Below the pieces are notes generated by a model. That model was not told the DNA's origin. It was given only the letters and a program-made list of their open reading frames with translations, and ran no database searches. A stretch of DNA of 64,000 nt from contig CM067067.1 of NCBI GenBank assembly GCA_033980235.1, positions 35,089,200-35,153,199 on the forward strand. The letters are read 5' to 3'. A program made the position numbers and the translations under genes. Positions within the stretch are counted from its first letter, which is position 1. The number at the start of each line of letters is the position of its first letter. This DNA is from Diadema setosum (taxonomy: Eukaryota; Echinodermata; Echinoidea; Diadematoida; Diadematidae). This document shows positions 47,821-59,400 of the stretch, piece after piece.

Positions 47821-50751
47821 ATCCCTAACAAAAAAGTCCTGTGGTACTCCCTGTGGTACTTGTCGGTACCACACAATGTACCACACACTTGTAATGTTAC
47901 CACAGGAACTGTGTGGTACTGTACCACAGGCTTGTAGGGTACTCCCTGTAGTACTTGTCAGTACCACACAATGTACCACATAAATAAATGTTACCACAGG
48001 AACTGTGTGGTACTGTTTTACAGGCTCATGTGGTACTCCCTGTGGTACTGGTTGGTACCACACAATGTACCACACAAATATATTTACACACGAACTGTGT
48101 GGTACTGTGTCACAGGATCGTGTGGTACTCTGGGATGTACCACAGGACAGTACCACAAGACAGTATACACACAAATTGTCCTGTGGTATTTTGGGACGTA
48201 CCACAGGAGAGTACAACAGGAAAGTACCACAGGATAGTACCACAGGACAGTACGACACAACTTTTTCTGTGGTATTTTCGGACGTACCACAGGACAGTAC
48301 CACAGGGCAGTTCCACAGGACAGTACCACAGGAAAGTACCTCAGGATAGTACCACAGGATAGTACCACAGGACAGTACCTCACGACTTGTCCTGTGGTAT
48401 TTTGGGACGTACCACAGAACAGTACCACAGGGCAGTACCACAGGACAGTACCACAGGAAAGTACCACAGGACAGTACCACACGACTTGTCCTGTGGTATT
48501 TTGGGACGTACCACAGGGCAGTACCACAGGACAGTACCACAGGAAAGTACCACAGGATAGTACCACAGGACAGTACCACACGACTCGTCCTGTGGTATTT
48601 TGGGACGTACCACAGGACAGTACCACAGGGCAGTACCACAGGAAAGTACCACAGGACAGTACCACACGACTTGTCCTGTGGTATTTTGGGACATACCACA
48701 GGACAGTACCACAGGAATTGTCCTGTGGTATTTTGGGACATACCACAGGACAGTACCACAGGACAGTACCACAGGATATTACCACAGGACAGTACCTCAC
48801 GACTTGTCCTGTGGTATTTTGGGACGTACCACAGGACAGTACCACAGGGCAGTACCACAGGACAATACCACAGGGCAGTACCACAGGACAGTACCACAGG
48901 AAAGTACCACAGGATAGTACCACAGGACAGTACCACACGACTTGTCCTGTGGTATTTTGGGACGTACCACAGGACAGTACCACAGGATAGTACCACAGTA
49001 CAGTACCACACGACTTGTCCTGTGGTATTTTGGGACGTACCACAGGACAGTACCACAGGATAGTACCACAGGACAGTACCACCCGACTTGTCCTGTGGTA
49101 TTTTGGGACGTACCACAGGACAGTACCACAGGGCAGTACCACAGGGCAGTACCACAGGACAATACCACAGGAAAGTACCACAGGATAGTACCACAGGACA
49201 GTACCACATGACTTGTCCTGTGGTATTTTGGGACACACCACAGGACAGTACCACACGAATTGTCCTGTGGAATTTTGGGACGTACCACAGGACAGTACGA
49301 CAGGAATTCCTGTGGTAATTTTCGACGTATATCACAGGAGAGTACCACAGAAACTGTCCAAAATCCCACAGGAAAATCATAATATGGTGCTATTCCACAC
49401 AGAAGTACCACACAGCAAATTAAATTCGTAAGTACCACAGAAAAATGCTACAGGATATTCTTTTTTTTTTCTAAACATTTTATACCAGAGGACTATCACA
49501 TCAGGAGAATATCAAACAGGAGTACCACACAGGAAAATTGTAAGGCAGAATCAACTGAAATTTATAACAAAAATACAAACAAAAAAGCACATATTAATAT
49601 TCCTCAATTAATTGATAGATGAGTTATGCTGTGAATTATAACAATTGATTTGCCATTACTTATCCTGTCCTATACTCCTACAGTATTACCTTTTTAGTGA
49701 AAGTGCTGATGTAAAGCATGAGAAATTTCATAAGGACTTCTGTGGTGCTCCTGTGGTACTCCTGTGGTACTCCTGTGGTACAAATTTTTACATAGCTCAT
49801 GAATATTCATAAAAAGCACTCTAGATTTTAGAAAATACATATATGACTTAAAAAGTCAAAGTATTAATGATGGAACTTACTTTGAACTTTATGAAAGATT
49901 GTCTAATTATGTTATGTTATTCCCAATATCATAGATGTTGTTATGAAAGTGTAATTTCATATCTTGATAATAAAGTATAATCGAGTTAGTAACCATGCCT
50001 TAATGCTTTACGGATAGACGGCCATATATATATGTACTGAGAGGGTCTATGGCTACCTAGGAATAGAATATGACTATATAGATCTATTATAGGACTAGAT
50101 TGGCACTTGGCCATTAGACTCTCGTTTGAGGTTATGTTAGGAGTAAGACAGGTTATTAAGTAGGGCCATGTTTGTCCTAAAATCCATCACTCACCTATCA
50201 GAAATATTCCTTGAAATGTGGCTAAAAGTCTCCCAGATTTTTTTTTTTTCGATCTATCCTGTGTGGTACTCTCCTGTGGTACTATGGAGATGCTGTGTGG
50301 TACTGCCCTGTGGTAATGCTGTGTGGTAATGATCGACCTGTGGTACTGTCCTGTGGTACTGTACCAAAATACCACAGGACAGTTCCTGTGGTACTGTTCT
50401 GTGGTACTAGTCCTGTGGTACTGCCCTGTGGTACGTCCCAAAATACCACAGGAATTCCTGTGGGACTGCCCTGTGGTACGTCCCAAAATACCACAGGAAT
50501 TCCTGTGGTACTGTCCTGTGGTATGTCCCAAAATACCACAGGAATTCCTGTGGTACTTTCCTGTGGTACTGCCCTGTGGTACGTCCCAAAATACCACAGG
50601 AATTCCTGTGGTACTGTCCTGTGGTATGTCCCAAAATACCACAGGACAATTCCTGTGGTACTGTCCTGTGGTACTGTCCTGTGGTACTTTCCTGTGGTAC
50701 CGTCCTGTGGTAATTACCACATGAGTACCACAGGACTTTTTCGTAAGGGAT
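47821..50751. mobile_element. 2.9 kb foldback transposon with TACCACAGGA hairpin-array arms
   Basis: The termini are inverted repeats: ATCCCTAACAAAAAAGTCCT at 47821 and, on the other strand, ATCCCTTACGAAAAAGTCCT from 50751 (29 bp with 2 mismatches overall). The left arm (47837-49556) holds dozens of GTACCACAGGACA units; the right arm (about 49738-50742) has the same units inverted. About 13 units in the left arm occur as a hairpin TCCTGTGGTA / TACCACAGGA around the loop TTTTGGGACG. A unique spacer of about 180 bp with no ORF lies near 49560-49735. This resembles the TU foldback family of sea urchin in plan; sequence identity to it is not claimed. Confidence 0.7.
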
Positions 50752-52288
50752 AAAATACTAGTAACACTGAGTACTTGAACAGAATCAATTTTTCATTGTT
50801 GCAAACAGTTGTTCTTGTCGCAAAGAATTTGAAATATGTTCAAAATTTCTTTACGACTAACTGCGGCATGGAAAGCGGTTTGCGACAATGAATACTGTTT
50901 GCGAGTTTGATTACAACTGTTAACGAACTTGATTGTACATTTTTACGACCGCTGGACGAAACCCAGGGACGAAACGTAAAATCGCTACGTTCGCAAACAT
51001 TTGCCGCGCTCAGTGAGATTTAAATCCTTGGAGAAAAAGACTGAAGTAATCGTCGCTGGAACAAATGTCTTGTAACCCGCATGATGGACTGGGAGGGAGA
51101 GGTGATGGGGGACATGTGTCTCCACCCCACCCCCCCCCCACCCACCCACCCCCGCACAGACACATACACCCTTTTTTTTTTGGGGGGGGGGGGACGACTT
51201 GCATTGTCATTCCCATTTTTTGCGGGAAAAAAATAAAAACATGATCGTAATGACGATAATGAAAAAAAAGGCAATACTTGTTAGTTGTGATGAGTTTTAT
51301 TTTTGATAGAAATGGATATACTAATTCAGTCTATTATGCACAAATGTAATCTGGTGAAAAAGCTTTTTTTGTTTTCAAGTAATTATGTGACAACTCGACG
51401 TCATTGTCACGAATTCTTCTTAAAAAAAAACAACAACACACCTATTGTCAGAGTTTGCTACGGACAAGAATAAAATGCAATACATGTACTTTCCAATTAG
51501 GCCTACTGTTTCAAGGGTCAAACATGATTTATGGACATTTGGCGGTCCAATGACTTGATGCCAGACTAGAGTTGTTCAATGACTTTTGCAGGTGGGCCTA
51601 CTTGTCCCAAATTGAAGGTGAAATGGGCGACATGATGTAATTGATTGTAATTACACACGATATGTATTATTTAAGTACACACTGATACACGACGTCGCGA
51701 CCGTAATTTTTGTTTGTCTTAGATACTAAGTTTGTAACATGAACATCAAAGAGCACGTTCGAAGGGGAGGGGAGGGATTCACTCGTGAACGTAGGATATG
51801 GTGGGCATCAATTTTGATTCATTCTTGAGCCGAAAGAGAAAGCAAAAACGAAATCATGATTGATTTTCGTTGTGTAAAGAGAGACAAATGCATTGCAATG
51901 AGATCACAAGACACAGATACCACATCTAATTTGATCATTCAAGACAATTAATGACCTTCAGAAACTGTGCAGTGCACGAAATCTAATTCCAGTAGTGACC
52001 ACAAGCTCTATACCGACATGCATGTCGACTGCACAATCCGTTAAACTTTCCCTTTAAAGGCTTCCCATTTCCTTATACGGCCACATTATGTTAATCTATG
52101 CCAGAAGAAAACAAAATCTCCCTTTCTGTAATTTATCATTTTTTTTTTCGTGGTGTAGGAATTATTAATAGCTTCTGATATGCCCTGAACTGATTTGGTA
52201 GCTATCACTATATACCTCTTAGATATTCATGTTTGTGCTTTGTTCTGCTAATCCGGGAGGATTTGGACATAGCTGCATGGCGATGTGG
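50752..52288. other. Intergenic, no gene seen
   Basis: Contains an inverted polyC/polyG tract at 51125-51195 and nothing else recognised. Confidence 0.4.
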
Positions 52289-52361
52289 ACGGTATAAAGT
52301 CAATGGTACCAAAACAGGTCCTAATAAAAGGTGGGACCCTCCTTTTATTAGGACCTCTTTG

Positions 52362-52397
<36 letters not shown>

Positions 52398-52577
52398 GTT
52401 TCGTTTATGTTTTTTGGGGGGAGTGGGGTGGGGGATATTTCAGACATATCAAAACTTCGAAGTCGTTTTAGAATTGCATGCTCTTTGACATTTTTGGATA
52501 TATAAGTGGCTTTTAATTATCTCACATAAAGTAAAAACCTGAGTCCCCATCTCAACCAAAACTATACGATTCCTTTA
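52289..52577. mobile_element. Fragment of the TTAA palindromic MITE family
   Basis: Inverted centre GGTCCTAATAAAAGG/CCTTTTATTAGGACC, and a right part (GCATGCTCTTTGACATT…ATCTCAACCAAAACTATACGA) like 2048-2429. Confidence 0.45.
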
Positions 52578-52814
52578 AATGCCAAACCGATATATCCAGT
52601 CTTTTTAACTCGAAATGCTCAAAGTTGAATTAGCTGAAAACAAAGAAAATAATCACAATGTATGTGATAATTTTGATGTCTTCTAAATAGTTTTTGTTAA
52701 CCGAGTGCAGTATCATCGACAAAAAAAAAAAAAATCTCTATTTTGATAATGACTTTACTTTAAAAATTTTGAAAATGGCGTTAATCTGTTCTTGCATTCA
52801 ATCTCTCTCTCTCT

Positions 52815-52817
52815 CTC

Positions 52818-52885
<68 letters not shown>
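52815..52885. repeat. (AT)n microsatellite
   Basis: CT run, then about 33 AT dinucleotides. Confidence 0.95.
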
Positions 52886-52889
<4 letters not shown>

Positions 52890-55800
52890 CAGTAACTGCG
52901 TACATACATCATTAAAACAGTTCATGTGCTATTACATACACTACGTCTTCACCTTTAAAGCGATCTGGAGCCCTCAAGAGTTTTCCAACGGTAACGTATA
53001 AAGTGGGATTATTCCCAATCTTTCGCAAAGCTCCCGCACGCGACCAAAGGGGTACCCAACGATCCGCTACGTGATTGAAACGAGATTGTTTACGGTACAC
53101 TGTGCAAGAAATTTCACCCTTCTTCTGAGTTGTATTTTTTCTCTCGCTTTTAGCTGCGATTATCTCTACTTATTTGCATCTTTATTGCCTTCACGTGTTT
53201 TCGTGCGTGTGCGTTCTGAGTCCACATGTCCACGCAAATGTTTTCACTTTAGCTACTCTTCCCCCGTCACAGCTCTTCCCACACTCCCTCATCTCTCCCT
53301 CACTTAGATATTCCTTCCCTTATTGACATCTCAATTTAAAAAGACAGTTTAATCAGGGTTTGGCTTAAATTAGAGATTACCATATTCACTGCAAACTGTC
53401 TTTTTCCTTCTTTTTTTTTCACATCCTTTTCGTATCAGTTTCCAGGTACACGTATTTCACTGTCAGAGTTTGGCTTAAGATATTAGATTAGTATATTCCC
53501 TGCCAACTCTCATTCTCTCTTTCTTATTCTTTTACCTATTCACATCCTGTTCAGCCCAGTTTCCTAGGTATTTCACGAGAGGTTCGCTTATGGTATAAGA
53601 TTTAACATATTCATATTGCTAAAATCAAAGACAAATCTAAGTCCAAAAAGGAATTTCTTATCTCAGATTTCCTCCAGAAAGTCTTTCAGTTGCTTTCAGC
53701 GAGGCAAGTCGAATATAGTCACTCACCTGCACTGCTCCGCCCATGCACCATATTATGTTTATAATACAAACAACACATATCAAATTCTACAAAAAGAACT
53801 ACACAGACAACAGCAAAGTTTTGCTCTACGCCCCTTTCACATACTGTATACTGTATTGAAACACTCTGCATCCCTCGGGCAGTCTTAATAATATCAATGG
53901 GCCATTAATAGACTATGTACATGTACTTGTTCTTTGCGAATTAGTGTACATTGGAACCTCAGTAAAACGAGGTTGGATGTAGCAAGACGCTTGATATGAT
54001 GTAATTTTGCAAGTTCCATTCCTTTGTGATATATTTTTGTATTTTATTCTTTAGTTTTTATCTCCGATACATGATACCTGGCAGCGAGAAGATTTGAGTG
54101 GTCCAAAGTAGCTCATCACAACTAGGTTCCCTGTACATATTTCTTAATCACAGCACATCTTCTTTAGAGTGATTTTCAAATGGATAAAACGACTACACAG
54201 CTGCATCAAAAGCACTACAAATGTATTTTATCGTATTGCATGCTCATCTAGTTTTATTGCATGCTTTGCACACGAAATGAAAGTCCTTGTGGTCATCAAA
54301 CCTCTCGTCTCGAAGACAGATGGTCTGTCAATTAATGTAGCCTGATTTGTTAGAGCTAATTGACAGTTCTTACCATTTCATACAGTGTACGTACTTATGT
54401 CCTGGAGAGAAGTTAACATCCGTCATGTTAAGTAGCAACAGTGACTCGGGACTGATTGGTTTTCATCATTACATTTTAGGTTACATTTTGTAAAGACAAA
54501 ATAACAAATGGTACAAGTGACTCATTTTCATATGAAAGGTGAAATGTCCACAGTTGTTTATTGACTCTGACAAGTGTTTCTTTCATCAACAAATTACAAA
54601 AGAACATCAATAAACATTATCTCGAGAGAAGAAGCTCTCCTTACAACCCATTTGGTATGCGTAATCTCTCCTCCGAATTATATATTCTTCTCTAGAATAC
54701 AAGTATAAGTTAAAGCAACTTGATATACATGCTCTGTCATGATGATCATTTGCCTCAAAGTTCATGAAAAGTGTATGTCAAAGTTTCATGACACGCACTC
54801 TTCACACTCGCTTTTCTGGCTGAAAGGCAGAGGATACAAAAACAGAGACTGGGATCTAAGTTCTTGGCCAGTGCTTGTACGTTGATAAGTTACATGTACA
54901 TCGCACAACTGCATGGGGTAGTGGTTCAAGCACGAAATGTAAATTGAAAGCTTTCAGTTCACTGCAATGTTCACCGCAATGTGGCGCTTTGCACAAATTG
55001 TTAACAGTGGGTTGTGGTTATCAGGCGAGAGTTTTGCAGCAAATCTTGTGCAGTCATCACCTCAGTGGAGAGGCTCTGATTTTTATGGTCAGATTCCTAC
55101 TGGACCACATGTGACCATAGAAAGTACCTGTACGGATCAGTTAAACCCACTTGGTGTGCAGTGAGCAGTTACAGGTCTAGGTGGAGGGTTTACCAAGTCT
55201 GCAATCCAAAATAATGGTTTGAAGCCAAACATTCTTTTAGAATTTCAGACTTCAAAATGAAATACATTTACTCATTCCACAGACAACCTCTTTTTTTTTT
55301 CTTTCTTTTTTTTTTTCTCTTTTTTTTTTTGGGGGGGGGGGGGGCTAGCCTGTGATGTTCCTTTTTAATAGACTTCTTTTGCTGTTTTGTTTTTCAGTTT
55401 TGCATGCTTGGCTTGGCAGTACAACTGCTGTTATCGAGGTGGGAAATTTCCCTTCGAAAAACATGAGGATCTGAATATTCTCATGTACATACCTTGCCAA
55501 TATGAGGTAACAAACATGTGCATGGCTCTTTATAGGTTATGAATATACAACCAGAGATGTGAATGTTTGCACTCTGTTGGACTTTTACAATAAGCTGTAT
55601 CACCTTTACTTTAAACACACAACGAATGGGCTATAGGTGTTAGATTATTTGAGTTGGGAATCAGGGTATGAATAGTTTCACAAACATGTATTTGTATATA
55701 TATAGTGGAACCTTGTAATAAAGAGGTTGGTTTTATAACAAAAACCCTCTTATAACAAGGTGATTTTGTATGTCCTAACTCTTATATTTCCCATTTTGTA

Positions 55801-56353
55801 CCTGAAATAGTGAGAAACCTGATAAGAAAAGGTAATTGTCATGGTTTTTAGGTCCTCGTTATTACGAGACTCCCCAGTACATGTATTGTACATATACTTC
55901 CTTTGTGTGCTGTTTGTAAGGATAGCTTAATCTGAGAGCCTCACAAAGATCATTAGAATCTGTTGACATTTTGACCCATTCCGGACACGTAATCATCTTG
56001 AGTACAGTCACCGTCGATCGACCTTCTCCCCAAAACATATCCATGTTTTTCTTGCTATTAGAAGCGAGCAGACAGAAAACAAAAACAGACTGCTATTTCA
56101 CCAAATTCCTATCCATTACCATTCACTTGCTATGGTAAAGCACAATTTGTGGACATTCCACATTCAAACCTCCATGCTGGTCCTTTGCCGAGAGGTCAAA
56201 CAAACAAACTACAGCGTATGTCAGACACACGCATCAATTCTACTAGTTACTCAACAATCCACTAATATTTTACATTCTTACATCACGTTGGGAAATGTAC
56301 AAAGAGAGTAAGAGAGAATAAGGATGAGTAGACGGGGCCACATGTGGTAGGAA
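52890..56353. other. Intergenic, including PSMA2 downstream region
   Basis: No gene recognised. A polyT/polyG tract lies at 55290-55345. Minus-strand AATAAA signals exist near 54250 and 54556, but their use by PSMA2 is uncertain. Confidence 0.35.
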
Positions 56354-56470
56354 TCATGCTATCGACGCGAGGTAGTCCTTGACCTCTGAGGGCAGTAGTC
56401 TCCTGAATCCAGACTCGTTGCAAATCCCTATCTCAATGTTGTCCTCATTCATCTGGCCCTCAAAGCTCTC
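56354..56470 (-). CDS. PSMA2: PSMA2 exon 5 (C-terminus and stop, residues 198-235)
   Basis: Encodes [20 protein letters not shown] and ends [10 protein letters not shown] with TGA at 56354-56356. Acceptor ctgcAG. Confidence 0.96.
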   Translation of the reverse strand, partial: ESFEGQMNEDNIEIGICNESGFRRLLPSEVKDYLASIA

Positions 56471-59400
56471 CTGCAGTAAAAAGGGATGAAAATAATCATC
56501 ACTGGATGTAAGACTGCATTCACAGTCTAGAAGAAAACTCACTTTTTTTAGGAGAGAAAAGTGTTCATTCCACTACATGTATAAAATCATAACAGGACAT
56601 ACATTGTATGCAATATTGCTGTTGTTGGGGGGGGGGGGGGTTGTCTATTTGTATAGAAACACAAGTGGTATATATGCCATTTAAGTGTATTACATCATCA
56701 TAATCATTTCAGCAAAGACTGGATAAATGCTATGGCATATGACTGTGAGTATAACATAAAACAAAGCAGATCTTCTTTGACAGACCGTGACTTCAGTACT
56801 TGAAGTACAGTGCACTCCTGTTATAAAACACACAGTTATGTAATAAAATCTTGGATACAACGAAGTAAAATTTGGGTCCCCAAATTATCATCTATATAAT
56901 CCTTATACTACACTTTGTTTGTACAGCTATAATGAAATTTCAACATAAGGAAAGAAACCTGCCCCCAATGAGGACTTTGTCAGAACAGGAGACTCCTGTG
57001 CCACTTGTGCACAGCAGCTGCTTGAAGACTTCAAGCTTCACATTTTTGAAGGCATAATTTACTATTTGCAGATGAAAGAAGGAAAAGTAGAAATTACGCG
57101 GTGCATAATATATGTCCCCGCCGGAAGTAGCATTTAGTAGCAAAATGTACAATATAGGTAAAAAGATCAAGGTCAAAGGTCAAAGAAGTCAAAGGTCAAA
57201 ATTCTATGTGGAAGTTTTGAAGCCCTCACCTAGTGCAATCACATAAAGCAAACGGAATCGAAATCGGGTTAGAAATGGCGAAGGAGTAGCATTTTGTAGC
57301 CAATGTACAATATAGGTAAAAAATCAAGGTCAAAGAGGTCAAAGGTCAAAATTCTGTGTAGAAGTTTTGAAGCCCTCACCTAGTGCCATCACACAAAGCA
57401 AACGGAATCGAAATCGGGTTAGAAATGGCGAAGGAGTACCATTTGGTAGCAAAATGTACAATACAGGTCAAAAATCAAGGTCAGAGGTCAAAGAAGTCAA
57501 AGGTCAAAATTCTGTGTAGAAGTTTTGAAGCCCTCACCTAGTGCCATCACTTAAAGCAAACGGAATTGAAATCGGGTTACAAATGGCGAAGGAGTAGCAT
57601 TTTGTAGGCAATGTACAATATAGGTCAAAAATCAAGGTCAAAGGTCAAAGAAGTCAAAGGTCAAAATTCTGTGTAGAAGTTTTAAAGCCCTCACCTAGTA
57701 CCATCATATAAAGCAAACGGAATCAAAATCGGGTTAGAAATGGCGAAGGGGTAGCATTTTGAAGCAAAATGTACAATATAGGTCAAAGGTCAAGGTCAAA
57801 GGTCACAACTGAAATTCTGTATAGAAGTTTCAAAGCTCCCATGTAGTGCTATCATATAAAGCAAACAGAATCAAAATCGGTTTAGAAATGGCGAAGGAGT
57901 AGCATTTTGAACATTTTGATCACACACGGACGCACGGACAGACGGACACACTGACACACACCCGTACGGAGCCCATTTCATAGTCCCCTGCTCGAACTCA
58001 TTCGGCGGGGACAACAAAAACCCAGCATTAGTGCTTTAAAATAGTTCTGAAATGTGAGTTACGGATAGAAACAACCATTGTAAAAATTTGAATCCGTATA
58101 ATCAATGTTAAGTATTGTTAATTACACAAAATGTGAACAATAATAAAAATGTTTCCAGGCTGAACTGTGTACAGTTATGGTTTATTGAGAAAAATAGTGA
58201 TATCTCCTTATATTTTAGGCTTTATTGCAAAAATTTTATACGGTAGGATATTTTGTGATAAAACAGACCTACACATATGCATCAAATATACGCGGTGATA
58301 TCTTGAACATTTTTTAAATCACTGCTCCCAAAGGTAAATGGGACCTTTAACATATCACTGCAATGCCACTGTGGTAACTGACCAATCATGTACAGAGTAA
58401 TCATGAAAAGCTGCCCCTCCTAAAACACATTCATCCATGAACATGATGCTCAGCACATGTGTGCAAGTCTGTTCTAGATATTGCTGATCCACAAAATCCA
58501 GAATACAGTACATGGAAATGCACCACATCAGAAATTGATGCAATTTACTTTTCAAAACTTTCCACAGCTGTAAAAACTATCACTCTATTCAATCCTTTCC
58601 ACAGCTGTAAAAACTACCATTCTATTCAATCCAAATATAACTTGTGAGAGGATTTTTACCTTGAGCGTGAGGATGGCCGTGTGGACAGCATCTTCCAGCT
58701 CCATATCTCCGTTGTACCTCTTCTCCAGGAATGTCTTGCCGCTGATGTGGTTCTTACCCATAGCCGTGGCCTTCCAGGGGAAATACGCCCCCGATGGGTC
58801 GCACTGGAACAGGTAGGGGCGCGCCTCGTCCTCATCCCATCCAGCTACCAACAGGGACACTCCGAAGGGCCTTACACCACTGTAAGGGGTTTGAAGGGGC
58901 AGGTACACACATGAGTTTTGGGGACAATGTGTTGTTTTGGACTATGCCGAGGCATTTCAAGATCAGAGTTAACATTTGCATGCATTGTTAAATTCACAAG
59001 TACTTCTTGACTCGCAAAACTTGCGAAAATAAAATCCTTATGAAATAAAAGCATATACAGTAGTCATCTATCAAATAAGTTTCACAGACTCTTCAATTTG
59101 ATAACTAACAAAACAACACCTAAGCTCTTACATAGCTGTCAACCTGATTGCGTGTGTGTGCGCATTCATTCACCTTACAGAGCTATGCATCAGTAATATT
59201 CTTTGATCAAAATTGTTCAGATACAACATCCATGCACAGTCATGATAAAGGCACAACCTTTATCACACAGGCAGCAGACATTTGTTTTGCAAGAGATTGT
59301 GGTATTCAGCAGACATATATCAATAGTATCACCAATCCATGATTTCTTACTCTACATGGGCTTGAAAGTAGTAACTCACCCTTTCTGTGTGTACTCTTGC

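Noticed and set aside
47800..49380. 526-residue minus-strand ORF and several overlapping ORFs of 100-390 residues
   Set aside because: All are translations of the TACCACAGGA array (repeated VVLSCGTVLWY or TTGQYHRTVPQ). Open frames exist in many registers on both strands, as expected from a repeat without stops, not from selection.
54875..55164. Two overlapping ORFs of 65-79 residues between CPT1 and PSMA2
   Set aside because: No recognisable domain, no coding-like composition and no splice context.
3171..58014. CRISPR-like reading of the regularly spaced repeats
   Set aside because: Repeats are adjacent tandem units without unique spacers of constant length, and the genome is eukaryotic.
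58681..58991. Plus-strand ORFs opposite PSMA2 exon 4
   Set aside because: Antisense shadow of a conserved exon.
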